In this document: positions 41,125 through 55,555 of the stretch, one piece after another | Layout of the letters: the number at the start of each line of letters is the position of its first letter | How positions within the stretch are numbered: position 1 is the first letter of the stretch | Assembly: GCF_036245475.1 (NCBI RefSeq) | Contig: NZ_BTPM01000001.1 | Location: 3,410,001-3,474,000 of the forward strand | Reading direction: 5' to 3' | Origin: Vibrio sp. 10N | GTDB taxonomy: Bacteria > Pseudomonadota > Gammaproteobacteria > Enterobacterales > Vibrionaceae | Length of the DNA stretch: 64,000 nt | Program-made: the position numbers and the translations under genes | Notes under the pieces: model-generated | Database searches by the model: none | Told to the model about the DNA's origin: nothing | What the model saw: only the letters and a program-made list of their open reading frames with translations

Positions 41125-42237
41125 CTAGCCTGAATATGTTTGATGCCAGTCTTTCCAAACAGGCTCCATACCAGCCTGCTTTACCGAGGCAGCAACAAGC
41201 TCTGCACTTCGCTCATCACTAATTGCAAACTGCTCTAATTCTTGCTGATCGTCGGCATACCCGCCTGGCTGAGTTTTCGATGCCGCACTAATACTTGTGA
41301 TACCCAATGGGTATACATGATCACGAAATGTTGAAGACTCACGAGTAGAAAGTGACAACTCCACTTCATTATTAAACAGGCGATAAGCACAAATAAGTTG
41401 GACCAACTGTTTATCTGTCATTACCGATTTTGGCTGCAGCGCACCTTCACAAGGTCGCAGCCTAGGAAAGGAAATCGAGTATCGAGTCTTCCAATATCGG
41501 CTTTCTAAATATTGAAGATGTGCAGCAACAAAGAAGCAATCTGTGCGCCACTCTTCTAGCCCAATCAAAGAGCCAATACCGATTTTATCGATTCCTGCTT
41601 GAGCAAGTCGATCGGGCGTCTCTAGTCGGAAGTCAAAGTCCATTTTATTGCCACGCAAGTGATGCTGCGCATACGTGGAGCGATGATACGTTTCTTGATA
41701 CACCATGACCGCATCGAGTCCATGCTGCTTTAACAATGCGTACTCTTCAGTCTCAAGTGGCTGCACTTCCATCGCCAAGTAACTAAAGTGCTTTTTGATC
41801 GCTGGCAGAACTTGTTGGAAATAGTTCATACCCACCTTGTTCTCATGTTCACCTGTGACCAGAAGGATATTATCGAACCCCATTTGCTTGATAACGTCAC
41901 ACTCACGTTCTATCTCATCAACACTAAGCGTCTTACGCTTGATGCGATTCTCCATCGAAAATCCACAATAGGTACAAGCATTCGCGCACAAATTCGATAG
42001 ATACAATGGAATGTACATAGACATGGTATGGCCGAATCGCTTACGCGTAAGAGCGAACGACCGCTGAGCCATCTGCTCTAGATAAGGTTCCGCTACCGGA
42101 CTGATCAACGCCTTAAAGTCTTCAAGATCGAGGCGCGTTTTTGACAACGCGCGTTCGACATCTTTGGCGGTTTTGGCGTAGATGGATAGCCTGACATCAT
42201 CCCAATCGTACTTCGCATGTTCGTCAACAAAGCTCAT
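41125..42237 (-). CDS. thiH: 2-iminoacetate synthase
   Basis: ThiH is a radical SAM enzyme that splits tyrosine to dehydroglycine (2-iminoacetate) for the thiazole ring of thiamine. The 370-residue protein has the cluster motif C84-x3-C88-x2-C91 (LCANACTYCGF), the usual order for radical SAM. The length matches E. coli ThiH (377). It is the last gene of the minus-strand thiCEFSGH operon, with a 9-bp gap to thiG, and ends before a strong terminator. Use of ThiH rather than ThiO points to anaerobic-capable, tyrosine-based synthesis. Confidence 0.96.
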   Translation of the reverse strand: MSFVDEHAKYDWDDVRLSIYAKTAKDVERALSKTRLDLEDFKALISPVAEPYLEQMAQRSFALTRKRFGHTMSMYIPLYLSNLCANACTYCGFSMENRIKRKTLSVDEIERECDVIKQMGFDNILLVTGEHENKVGMNYFQQVLPAIKKHFSYLAMEVQPLETEEYALLKQHGLDAVMVYQETYHRSTYAQHHLRGNKMDFDFRLETPDRLAQAGIDKIGIGSLIGLEEWRTDCFFVAAHLQYLESRYWKTRYSISFPRLRPCEGALQPKSVMTDKQLVQLICAYRLFNNEVELSLSTRESSTFRDHVYPLGITSISAASKTQPGGYADDQQELEQFAISDERSAELVAASVKQAGMEPVWKDWHQTYSG

Positions 42238-42246
42238 GATGCTCTC

Positions 42247-43014
42247 CTACTGGGAATCCAAAAACGCAGTCAAAGGACTTGATGCTACAGCATGATTTAC
42301 GGTCCCTGCTAGGCCTCCTTCATACGCAAGTCGCCCCGCTTCTACGGCGAGTTTAAACGCCTTGGCCATGGCTACTGGATCTGCTGCGGCAGCAATTGCC
42401 GTATTTACTAACACCGCGTCTGCACCCATTTCCATTGCCAGTGCAGCATGAGAAGGAGCACCAATGCCAGCATCAACGACGACTGGTACATTCGCTTGTT
42501 CAATGATGATCTCTAAGAAGTCTTTGCTGACGATGCCTTTATTACTTCCGATAGGCGCGCCCAGTGGCATTACGGCAGCACAGCCTACTTCTTCTAGGTG
42601 CTTACATAACGTTGGGTCACTATGACAATAAGGTAAGACAATAAAACCATCTTTAACCAATTGCTCTGCCGCTTTTAGAGTTTCAATCGGGTCAGGTAGT
42701 AAGTACTTTGGATCGGGATGAATTTCTAGTTTAAGCCAGTTTGTACCCAACGCTTCACGAGCAAGATGGGCAGCAAAAATGGCGTCCTTAGCGTTCTTAG
42801 CGCCCGAGGTATTAGGCAATAGATTAATTTTATTGTCGATTAACGGGCGTAAGATATTGTCATCCTGCTGCTGCAAATCAACACGCTTAAGCGCCATAGT
42901 CGCAAGCTCAGAGCCACTCTGTGTGATCGCTTGAACCATGAGTGATTGATCTGAGAATTTTCCGGTTCCAGTGAACAGTCGTGATTCAAAGGTTTTGTCA
43001 GCGATAGTTAGCAT
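42247..43014 (-). CDS. thiG: Thiazole synthase
   Basis: ThiG builds the thiazole phosphate ring from deoxyxylulose phosphate, dehydroglycine and ThiS-thiocarboxylate. The 255-residue TIM barrel has the Schiff-base lysine K95 in [10 protein letters not shown], followed by [23 protein letters not shown] near 153 and [11 protein letters not shown] near 182. The C-terminus AFLDS is typical. A 3-bp gap separates it from thiS. It acts as a complex with ThiH. Confidence 0.96.
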   Translation of the reverse strand: MLTIADKTFESRLFTGTGKFSDQSLMVQAITQSGSELATMALKRVDLQQQDDNILRPLIDNKINLLPNTSGAKNAKDAIFAAHLAREALGTNWLKLEIHPDPKYLLPDPIETLKAAEQLVKDGFIVLPYCHSDPTLCKHLEEVGCAAVMPLGAPIGSNKGIVSKDFLEIIIEQANVPVVVDAGIGAPSHAALAMEMGADAVLVNTAIAAAADPVAMAKAFKLAVEAGRLAYEGGLAGTVNHAVASSPLTAFLDSQ

Positions 43015-43017
43015 AGA

Positions 43018-43221
43018 TCAGCCTCCGGCAATGGCTTGGAAAATGTTGATAGACATGTTTGTCTTAACGACAAACTTTGACCACTCTGTACGAGGAATGA
43101 TTTGGTCATCGACAGCGATAGCACAGCCATGAGTGTCGATTTTGAGATCACTCAATAGCTGCTCGAGTACGCTGTCGCTTTGCGTTTGGTGGAGAGTATT
43201 ATTGACCATCACTTGGATCAT
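43018..43221 (-). CDS. thiS: Sulfur carrier protein ThiS
   Basis: A 67-residue ubiquitin-like sulfur carrier. It ends in the required Gly-Gly (QAIAGG), which ThiF adenylates before sulfur transfer. The frame is open to 43293, inside thiF, but family alignment starts at MIQVMVNN, so the ATG at 43221 is chosen; a second ATG at 43209 is possible. No strong Shine-Dalgarno is seen, so it is likely translated by re-initiation after thiF. Confidence 0.92.
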   Translation of the reverse strand: MIQVMVNNTLHQTQSDSVLEQLLSDLKIDTHGCAIAVDDQIIPRTEWSKFVVKTNMSINIFQAIAGG

Positions 43222-43274
43222 TTTTTGATTTCTCAACTTAATTAACTGTAATTGAATATTTGGACTGCACTGCC

Positions 43275-44036
43275 CTATTGGCAAATTGTGCAAGCCTCAT
43301 CGCGCGCTATCTTCAAGGTTTGCCACTGGCCATTCAGACCATCAAATAGCTTGAGTTGTGGTGGTGTTTGCTCGACAACTTGTGGATGCACACCCGTGAG
43401 TAACTTAATGGTTTCCAATGCTTGGTATAAACCCATCATGCCTACCACCGGTCCCATGACCGATGATTCTGAACAACGACTGCTGCCTTTGATTTCATCA
43501 AAAGGATACAGGCATCGATAACAGGCAATGTCTTGAGAGCTAGAAAATGGGAAGACACTCAATTGACCGTTCCAACCAATTGCTGCAGCACTGACTAAAT
43601 CGGTGCTGGTCTGTTTGCAACAAGCGTTGATCGCTTGGCGCGTTTCTAGGTTGTCAGAGCAATCGAGAACAACATCGGCAACAGAGATCTCAAGCAACAG
43701 TTGACTCTCTTTAAGCTTCTTGTTGATACTGCGCACTCTTATTGTGGGATTTTGTTGTTGTAAGCTAGCCTTCAGGCAATCCACCTTTGTGTTGCCCACA
43801 TCCTTCGCCTGATAAGAAATCTGACGAGGTAAGTTGGACACTTCCACAACGTCATCGTCAGCGATAACCAGAGACCCAACCCCGGCACCGGTCAAATACA
43901 TACTGGCAATCGTTCCAAGACCACCACAGCCAACGATAAGTACATTGGCATCAAGGAGCTTACTTTGCCCTGCCTCACCAACATTAGGGAGACTAATTTG
44001 GCGCAGGTACTGCTTAAATTGAATATCACTAACCAT
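43275..44036 (-). CDS. thiF: ThiS adenylyltransferase
   Basis: ThiF activates the C-terminus of ThiS with ATP. From ATG 44036 the protein has 253 residues. It has the nucleotide loop GCGGLG (36-41), the conserved RQISY (71-75), DCSDN (125-129), the zinc cysteines C172-x2-C175 and C249-x2-C252, and C188, which matches the cysteine that links to ThiS in E. coli. Upstream in-frame ATGs (44072, 44048) lie within thiE and are not needed. The start overlaps the thiE stop by 8 bp. Confidence 0.94.
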   Translation of the reverse strand: MVSDIQFKQYLRQISLPNVGEAGQSKLLDANVLIVGCGGLGTIASMYLTGAGVGSLVIADDDVVEVSNLPRQISYQAKDVGNTKVDCLKASLQQQNPTIRVRSINKKLKESQLLLEISVADVVLDCSDNLETRQAINACCKQTSTDLVSAAAIGWNGQLSVFPFSSSQDIACYRCLYPFDEIKGSSRCSESSVMGPVVGMMGLYQALETIKLLTGVHPQVVEQTPPQLKLFDGLNGQWQTLKIARDEACTICQ

Positions 44037-45273
44037 GGTCGCTTTCATCCATGATGGCACTAAACTGTTCAATCACCGACGGCACATCGTCGGCCAAAGT
44101 GATCGCTCTTACGACAGCGAGACTGGTCACGCCGCAGTTCCATACCGGCTTAGCGGTTTGTAAATCAATGCCACCAATAGCCACCGTTGGATACCCCATG
44201 TCTGAGCCATAAGGTATTGAATCAATCAAACGCTGGTATAGCTCGAGACGAATCAATCCTTGCGGTTTTGAAGGCATTGCTTTGGTTGTGGTCGGGAAAA
44301 TATGCCCGAGTGCAATATAGCTAGGATGTATTTGGACAATCCTAAGCAGCTCGTAGTAACCGTGAGTAGACAGGCCTAATGCAATACCTTGTTCTGCCAA
44401 CAACCTAAGATTGGCAACCTCGATATCCTCTTGTCCAAGGTGGACTCCATAAGCGCCATGTTTAATCGCAAGTTGCCAGTAATCATTGATAAAAACTTGT
44501 GCCTTGTAGTGTTTACCTAGTTCAATGGCGCGAGCAATTTGTTGTTCTAAATCCGGTAGGTCGGGCTGTTTGATGCGAAGCTGAACGGTTTTAATTCCAA
44601 GCACGAGAAGCTTCTCTACCCACTCGACACTATCCACAACAGGGTACAAACCGAGTTTTGATTTACTCACCGTTGGAAACGCTTGGCTCGATGCCTCAAC
44701 CGCCCAACCAACACGGATACCTAGATTGGCGTTTTCGATAACAGGGGTAGAAAATTGACTCAGGTGATTCGGCCATGTTTCACGTGAAACACATCCTGCT
44801 CTAGCAACCATGACGGCATCTTCGAGTGGAAAATCTAAAGCTAAACTGACGACCAGCCAAGCGAGATGCTCAGTATGATCGACAATCGAAGAAGCCGCCG
44901 CTGAAGCTTTGGTTACGCTCTCTCTACAGGACCACACATCTAGCCAATGAGACGCAGTAACCACATCCACGAAAACGTCGCCTTGTTTGGCTGTTTCCAG
45001 TGATGTCGAAAGCTGACTCTCGCTCATATCGTGCAAATAGCGTATGCGAATTCCACTCTCAGGTGCTCTATTTTCTGTACTGGAAATAGAGCCGAGAATA
45101 TCGGCCGAGATAGAATGACTATCAACGCCTTGCTCGATAACAATAGTGTCGATTTCATCAGAACAAGACACCTTGATGTGATCGGTAGAAAAGCCTACTT
45201 GCTTGGCTAAGCGAAGTACACTCTGTATGTGAGTGTTCAAAGTAGGTGAACCAGAGGGCAAAATTAATTTCAA
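44029..45273 (-). CDS. thiE: Thiamine-phosphate synthase with an extra N-terminal domain
   Basis: The C-terminal half (about 205-410) is ThiE, which joins hydroxymethylpyrimidine-PP and thiazole phosphate: GLYPVVDSVEWVEKLL, QLRIKQ, FINDYWQLAIKHGAYGVHLGQEDI, ALGHIFPTTTK and VAIGGID are the expected motifs. The N-terminal 200 residues are extra compared with E. coli ThiE (211 residues). They resemble a decayed HMP-P kinase (ThiD): the segment WLVVSLALDFPLEDAVMVAR near 135-154 looks like the ThiD C-terminal helices, while its ATP and substrate motifs are not seen. The same long form occurs in V. cholerae, as I recall. The function of this half is open. Confidence 0.93.
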   Translation of the reverse strand: MKLILPSGSPTLNTHIQSVLRLAKQVGFSTDHIKVSCSDEIDTIVIEQGVDSHSISADILGSISSTENRAPESGIRIRYLHDMSESQLSTSLETAKQGDVFVDVVTASHWLDVWSCRESVTKASAAASSIVDHTEHLAWLVVSLALDFPLEDAVMVARAGCVSRETWPNHLSQFSTPVIENANLGIRVGWAVEASSQAFPTVSKSKLGLYPVVDSVEWVEKLLVLGIKTVQLRIKQPDLPDLEQQIARAIELGKHYKAQVFINDYWQLAIKHGAYGVHLGQEDIEVANLRLLAEQGIALGLSTHGYYELLRIVQIHPSYIALGHIFPTTTKAMPSKPQGLIRLELYQRLIDSIPYGSDMGYPTVAIGGIDLQTAKPVWNCGVTSLAVVRAITLADDVPSVIEQFSAIMDESDHG

Positions 45274-45297
45274 CGGAAGCTCCTTGGATTGTAATAG

Positions 45298-47229
<1,932 letters not shown>

Positions 47230-47344
47230 TTATATATCATATAGTTATAAAAGATAAATGCTTGACGGATGTGTGAATACAAGAGGTATCAACTGCAATA
47301 GCGTGCGCTATTTGATCAATAGAAAGTAATGGATATTTCTATTC

Positions 47345-47428
47345 TCTTGTTCCCTTCGCTGGTACTAACCAGATCAGGTTCAACGGATCCCGAATTAACG
47401 GTCTCAGCCCTATGGGCACTCCGACAAG
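47345..47428 (-). promoter_or_regulatory. TPP riboswitch (THI element)
   Basis: On the minus strand: CGGAGTGCCC...GGGCTGAGA, then GGGATCCGTTGAACCTGATC, then TGGTTAGTACCAGCGAAGGG. CTGAGA and the AACCTGATCTGGTTA...CCAGCG(A)AGGGAA strings are the conserved THI-box. It lies 125-208 bp before thiC. Bound thiamine pyrophosphate should lower thiC expression. I see no clear terminator before thiC, so translational control is the more likely mode. Confidence 0.95.
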
Positions 47429-47438
47429 TATTGTGTCG

Positions 47439-47468
47439 ATTATAAAGGAATTAGTTTTAATACATCAA
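47439..47468 (-). promoter_or_regulatory. thiC operon promoter
   Basis: Minus-strand TTGATG (47463-47468), 18 bp, TATAAT (47439-47444). It would start transcription just before the riboswitch. Confidence 0.65.
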
Positions 47469-47489
47469 CAAGACGTAAGACATTTTTGC

Positions 47490-47876
47490 CTAACTTTTGG
47501 TCAGCATCTGAAATCCTAACCAACAAGCTGAAATACTCAAGACGACATTAAGTAAGATATTCAAACCCATCTTCAAAAACGCCCCCTGCTGCATCATGAG
47601 CACGTTATCCATAGAAAAGGTAGAGAATGTCGTCAGTGCTCCAAGAAAGCCCAGGCCGATGATTTGACGCCATGGTTCAGGAGCGAATATCTCTGCCTCA
47701 AACGCAGCAATAAGTAAGCCCATAATGAACGAGCCCACCACATTGACGGTGAGAGTACCATAAGGAAAACCACGACCGAAAAGCACGATACAAAGTTCAG
47801 AAACCAAATATCGTGAGCAAGCACCAACAGCTCCCCCTAATGCGATAAAACCCAAAATTGAAAACTGCCCCATCAC
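47490..47876 (-). CDS. crcB: Fluoride channel CrcB/Fluc
   Basis: A 128-residue inner-membrane protein with four helices. GAVGACSRYLVSEL near the start, FPYGTLTVNVVGSFIMGLL (about 37-55) and FLGALTTFSTFSMD (about 73-86) are the Fluc signatures, including the conserved Asn in TLTVN and the FSTFS phenylalanine stretch. It expels fluoride as an antiparallel dimer. Two ATGs in a row make 47876 or 47873 equally possible starts. A fluoride riboswitch was looked for upstream and not seen. It is minus-strand, 62 bp upstream of the thi operon's riboswitch region. Confidence 0.94.
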   Translation of the reverse strand: MMGQFSILGFIALGGAVGACSRYLVSELCIVLFGRGFPYGTLTVNVVGSFIMGLLIAAFEAEIFAPEPWRQIIGLGFLGALTTFSTFSMDNVLMMQQGAFLKMGLNILLNVVLSISACWLGFQMLTKS

Positions 47877-48119
47877 CGAACCCCAAAACTACAAATAGAA
47901 AAGGTAATAATATACTAACAATGAATAATTTCGAGTCAGCATCACGTTTTTCAACCATAAAATCCTATCGATAATCCATCAGATTGGCGAGATTATTTCA
48001 AAAGTTACAGGCGTCACTTATGAGGATAAAATGAAGAAGTGGTTAGTTGCTAGAGCACAAAACGGATTGGATCAAAGAAGAAAAGCTTCACAGACGGGGG
48101 GGACGTTTCTGATGAACGT

Positions 48120-48146
48120 AAAAAGCCCTACTCTTTCGACGGAAGC
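48120..48146 (-). repeat. Decayed terminator-like repeat
   Basis: AAAAAGCCCTACTCTTTCG followed by ACGGAAGC resembles the intact stem-loop at 48180-48200 plus 49632-49649 (AAAAAGCCTCGTCTTTCG and ACGAGGCTT), but its stem no longer pairs well. It suggests an old tandem copy of the operon tail. Confidence 0.45.
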
Positions 48147-48188
48147 AACTAGTCTAAGACTTAGTATATTGCAGATAGCAAAAAGCCT

Positions 48189-48200
48189 CGTCTTTCGACG
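48189..48200. repeat. 12-bp target duplication, left of IS4 copy 2
   Basis: CGTCTTTCGACG. With AAAAAGCCT before it and AGGCTT after the right copy it rebuilds a minus-strand terminator, the last one of rRNA operon 2. Confidence 0.92.
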
Positions 48201-48215
48201 CAATGTAGATCAGAT

Positions 48216-48237
48216 AAGGATCGGTTGACCGATCCTT
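48216..48237. repeat. Palindrome at the upstream end of IS4 copy 2
   Basis: Perfect 9-bp arms AAGGATCGG / CCGATCCTT with loop TTGA, 15 bp inside the IS end. The same palindrome is in copy 1. It may block entering transcription or take part in transposase binding. Confidence 0.8.
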
Positions 48238-48249
48238 CTGATGAGAGAC

Positions 48250-48284
48250 AATCGGAAACCTGTTTATAGGTTTCCGATTTTTTT
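48250..48284 (+). terminator. Internal terminator abutting the transposase start, IS4 copy 2
   Basis: Arms AATCGGAAACCT / AGGTTTCCGATT, then T7 and directly the ATG at 48285. The only AGG near the start lies inside the stem. Confidence 0.85.
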
Positions 48285-49622
48285 ATGTCTATTCAAAACT
48301 TCTTTGCCGACTTCCTCGAAGAAAACCCTGTCGATGTAGCTCAGCTCACCACATTCTCTGAACATATTCCTGATGAGTGGGTCGCTAAAGCAGCCTCTCT
48401 GTCTGATAAAGCGACAATCCGTCGACGCCGACTACCGAGTGATATGGTTTTGTGGTTAATTGTTGGTATGGCTTTTTTCCGTAATGAACCCATTGCCGAA
48501 GTCGCACGGAGAATGAACGTCTGTGCTGATGGCCTTGCTGATGAAGAACTGTTGGCAAAGAGCGCTTTAACCCAAGCAAGACAGCGCTTAGGTAAAGCAG
48601 CACCAGAATGGCTGTTTAAGCAATGCGGAAAAACATGGGGGCTTGAGCGATACCCTGATGATACTTGGCAAGGCCTACAGGTTTTTGCTGTAGATGGTGC
48701 TCTTTTTAGAACAGCTGACACACCCGAATTAAGAGAACATTTTGGCTCTGGTAATACGTCTAGCAACAGGCAAACACCTCATCCAGTATTGAGGGTTGTG
48801 ACAATGATGAATGTTCGCTCTCATGTCATCGTTGATGCAGCGATAAGCCCGTATCGCCGAGGTGAAATCCCTCTAGCGATGCCCTTCATCAACGCTTTAC
48901 CAGACAACTCTGTGACATTACTGGATAAAGGGTTTTATGGAGCAGATTTACTACTTTCTCTTCACAACAGTGGAATAAATAGACATTGGCTTCTCCCTGC
49001 AAAGAAAGGAGTCAAATATACCCTACTGGACGATAAAGAAAGCAGTGACATGCTAGTAGAGATGAAGACCTCTCCACAGGCTCGTAAGAAGAACCCTAAT
49101 CTTCCTGAGAAATGGACAGTCAGGGCGGTCACTTACGAGGTCCAAGGTAAATCCAAGACGGTGTTTACCTCTCTTCCTAGAGACAAGTATGACGCTCAAT
49201 CCGTGGCAGAGCTTTATCATGAAAGGTGGGAGATAGAATTAGGTTATCGTGATATCAAGAGTTCGATGCAACATAACGCTTTAGTGTTGAGAAGCAAAAC
49301 AGTCGATCTCGTCTATCAAGAGCTATGGGGACTGCTACTTGGTTATAACTTGGTGAGACGAGAAGCTAGTCAAGCCGCAGTTGAACACGGGCGCTTACCT
49401 AATGAAATAAGTTTTAAGTATGCTTGCCAATTTATAGCCAGCCAGCTCAAAGTGATGAGTAAAGCGGTATCCTTAGGTAACACGCCGAAACGCTTAAAGA
49501 GCCTTCGAGGCGACCTATCCATCCTCTTTATAGACAAACGCCCTAAGCCAAACCGGCCTAGGGCGGTAAAAATATCAAAAACCCGATACCCTGTTAATCG
49601 CAACGCTGCTCCTCTTAAATGA
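48285..49622 (+). CDS. IS4-family transposase, copy 2
   Basis: A 445-residue DDE transposase with the full YREK signature, identical in protein sequence to copy 1 at 35060-36397. The frame is intact. It lies against the direction of rRNA operon 2, so transcripts reading through the operon end are antisense to it. Confidence 0.96.
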   Translation: MSIQNFFADFLEENPVDVAQLTTFSEHIPDEWVAKAASLSDKATIRRRRLPSDMVLWLIVGMAFFRNEPIAEVARRMNVCADGLADEELLAKSALTQARQRLGKAAPEWLFKQCGKTWGLERYPDDTWQGLQVFAVDGALFRTADTPELREHFGSGNTSSNRQTPHPVLRVVTMMNVRSHVIVDAAISPYRRGEIPLAMPFINALPDNSVTLLDKGFYGADLLLSLHNSGINRHWLLPAKKGVKYTLLDDKESSDMLVEMKTSPQARKKNPNLPEKWTVRAVTYEVQGKSKTVFTSLPRDKYDAQSVAELYHERWEIELGYRDIKSSMQHNALVLRSKTVDLVYQELWGLLLGYNLVRREASQAAVEHGRLPNEISFKYACQFIASQLKVMSKAVSLGNTPKRLKSLRGDLSILFIDKRPKPNRPRAVKISKTRYPVNRNAAPLK

Positions 49623-49631
49623 ACTACGTTG

Positions 49632-49643
49632 CGTCTTTCGACG
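49632..49643. repeat. 12-bp target duplication, right of IS4 copy 2
   Basis: CGTCTTTCGACG, equal to 48189-48200, followed by AGGCTT, the other arm of the split minus-strand terminator. Confidence 0.92.
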
Positions 49644-49659
49644 AGGCTTCATAATAAGT

Positions 49660-49738
49660 GGCGGAATGGCGGGGGCGCCTAGCCTTGGGTTGCATCCAAC
49701 CGGGACTCGACTCCCTTGAAAAGGGAGCTACCAAATTT
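49660..49738 (-). pseudogene. Degenerate tRNA-like remnant after tRNA-Asp
   Basis: On the minus strand the 3' part reads CCATTCCGCCACTTATTA, like the tRNA-Asp end and trailer CCACTCCGCCACTTATTA, and an inner GTCGAGTCCCG resembles the T-loop GTTCGAGTCCCG. The 5' half does not fold as a tRNA and no matching acceptor arm is present. Like tRNA-Asp it is followed by a terminator hairpin. It is probably a decayed tandem copy of the tRNA-Asp plus terminator unit. Confidence 0.5.
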
Positions 49739-49747
49739 TAGATAATA

Positions 49748-49775
49748 AAAAACCCGACGCTTTCGCATCGGGTTC
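49748..49775 (-). terminator. First terminator of rRNA operon 2
   Basis: Stem AACCCGA / TCGGGTT with a 10-nt loop that can pair further, followed on the minus strand by TTTTTTATT. It lies just after tRNA-Asp. Confidence 0.85.
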
Positions 49776-49784
49776 TCTAATAAG

Positions 49785-49861
49785 TGGCGGAGTGGACGGG
49801 ACTCGAACCCGCGACCCCCGGCGTGACAGGCCGGTATTCTAACCAACTGAACTACCACTCC
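49785..49861 (-). tRNA. tRNA-Asp(GTC)
   Basis: 77 nt with encoded CCA. Acceptor GGAGTGG / CCACTCC, anticodon loop CTGTCAC (GTC). It is the last gene of rRNA operon 2, 56 bp after 5S. Confidence 0.98.
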
Positions 49862-49917
49862 GCAGTGGTCTATTTAAAGTCTTATCTCAATCGTGCTTTA
49901 AACAGATTATGTTCAAA

Positions 49918-50035
49918 GCCTGGCGATGTCCTACTCTCACATGGGGAAGCCCCACACTACCATCGGCGCTATTGCGTTTCACTTCTGAGTTCGGCATGGA
50001 ATCAGGTGGGTCCACAACGCTATGGTCGCCAAGCA
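49918..50035 (-). rRNA. rrf: 5S rRNA, operon 2
   Basis: 118 nt on the minus strand with the same ends as the copy at 8981-9098, shifted by exactly 40,937 bp. Confidence 0.97.
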
Positions 50036-50123
50036 AATTCTTAATTCGGAAAACTGATTTAAAAGTCTAAATACACATTCAAAGTTCTTGCTTTGAGTCC
50101 ATCAAAACCCTTTGGGTGTTGTA

Positions 50124-53009
<2,886 letters not shown>

Positions 53010-53298
53010 ATACAACCCCAAAGGGTCTTTGTTACGTAACCAAAGTTGTCTGCAATTTTTATACATGATGCAGACTCGATTTTGCCGGACTCAAATATGA
53101 ATCACTTTCGTGATTCCCAAGAACACTTGAATGTGTGTTGGTACCTAATCAAAAGATTAGGATTTGAGAACTTTTAATTGAATAACATTAATCAAATGTT
53201 ATTCGTCAGCTTTCCAAATTTTTAAAGAACGAGATTTCTTTCGAAACCATTTTTAAGAGCACTTAAAGCCTTTCTTCTAAAAGAAATGCGCTTAAAGA

Positions 53299-53374
53299 TG
53301 GTGGGCGATACCGGGCTCGAACCAGTGACCCCCTCCTTGTAAGGGAGGTGCTCTCCCAACTGAGCTAATCGCCC
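53299..53374 (-). tRNA. tRNA-Val(TAC), operon 2 spacer
   Basis: 76 nt with encoded CCA. Acceptor GGGCGAT, anticodon loop CTTACAA (TAC). It is the fourth tRNA of the Glu-Lys-Ala-Val spacer. Confidence 0.97.
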
Positions 53375-53404
53375 ACGAAAGTCATTCCGTGGAATGTTCA
53401 AGAA

Positions 53405-53480
53405 TGGTGGAGCTAAGCAGGATCGAACTGCTGACCTCCTGCGTGCAAGGCAGGCGCTCTCCCAGCTGAGCTATAGCCCC
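53405..53480 (-). tRNA. tRNA-Ala(TGC), operon 2 spacer
   Basis: 76 nt with encoded CCA, the same sequence as the tRNA-Ala at 12363-12438; anticodon loop CTTGCAC. Confidence 0.98.
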
Positions 53481-53509
53481 ATTTCTTGAGAGTTCCTTCA
53501 GAGAAGGAA

Positions 53510-53585
53510 TGGTGGGTCGTGCAGGATTCGAACCTGCGACCAATTGATTAAAAGTCAACTGCTCTACCAACTGAGCTAACGACCC
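53510..53585 (-). tRNA. tRNA-Lys(TTT), operon 2 spacer
   Basis: 76 nt with encoded CCA. Acceptor GGGTCGT, anticodon loop CTTTTAA (TTT). Confidence 0.97.
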
Positions 53586-53587
53586 AA

Positions 53588-53663
53588 TGGTATCCCGTAG
53601 GGGAGTCGAACCCCTGTTACCGCCGTGAAAGGGCGGTGTCCTAGGCCTCTAGACGAACGGGAC
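53588..53663 (-). tRNA. tRNA-Glu(TTC), operon 2 spacer
   Basis: 76 nt with encoded CCA. Starts GTCCCGT, anticodon loop CTTTCAC (TTC). It is the first tRNA of the spacer and is only 2 bp from tRNA-Lys. Confidence 0.97.
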
Positions 53664-53786
53664 ACTAAGCAGTAAGTGTTGGGCACTTACTATTTTCTGT
53701 TTTCGCTTTTCAGCAAAAACAAAATCTCTTTATCTTTACAAACCTAATCAATCTGTGTGAACACTCATCGCAATAATCTATTCGTA

Positions 53787-55339
<1,553 letters not shown>

Positions 55340-55555
55340 AAGATTTTGTTCGGCTCAATGAATACTGAACATTACATAAAGTAATGTTTGAATTGACTGT
55401 GCTGAATCTTTCGATTCAATGGTCACTTCGTTTCATTGAAACCTAATTTGATACCGAAGTATCTAATTTGATTATCATCAACGAGTGCCCACACAGATTG
55501 ATAGGTTTATATTGTTAAAGAGCTTGTTTCGAAGCTTACTTCAAAACGGACGGCC

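Larger units (their letters stand above)
47877..48200. other. Gap between crcB and IS4 copy 2: tail of rRNA operon 2
   Basis: No convincing gene. The open frame of 65 codons at 48031-48228 runs into the IS and lacks any family features. On the minus strand the stretch is what follows rRNA operon 2 beyond its terminator: an arm of the split terminator (48180-48200) and a decayed relative of it (48120-48146, AAAAAGCCCTACTCTTTCG). The rest should hold the crcB promoter. Confidence 0.6.
48201..49631 (+). mobile_element. IS4-family insertion sequence, copy 2
   Basis: 1,431 bp, equal in length to copy 1 and in opposite orientation. Ends are CAATGTAGATCAGATAAG and, read inward from the right, CAACGTAGTTCATTTAAG, with the direct repeat CGTCTTTCGACG on both sides. 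The target was the hairpin of a terminator downstream of tRNA-Asp. The pair of copies frames the 11.7-kb tsrA-thi-crcB block as an inverted repeat. Confidence 0.95.

Noticed and set aside
47877..48000. Fluoride riboswitch upstream of crcB
   Set aside because: No GGNGATGG core or matching pseudoknot partner was found on the minus strand before crcB.
48031..48228. 65-codon plus-strand reading frame before IS4 copy 2
   Set aside because: It crosses the IS boundary, includes terminator sequence and shows no family features. It is most likely chance.
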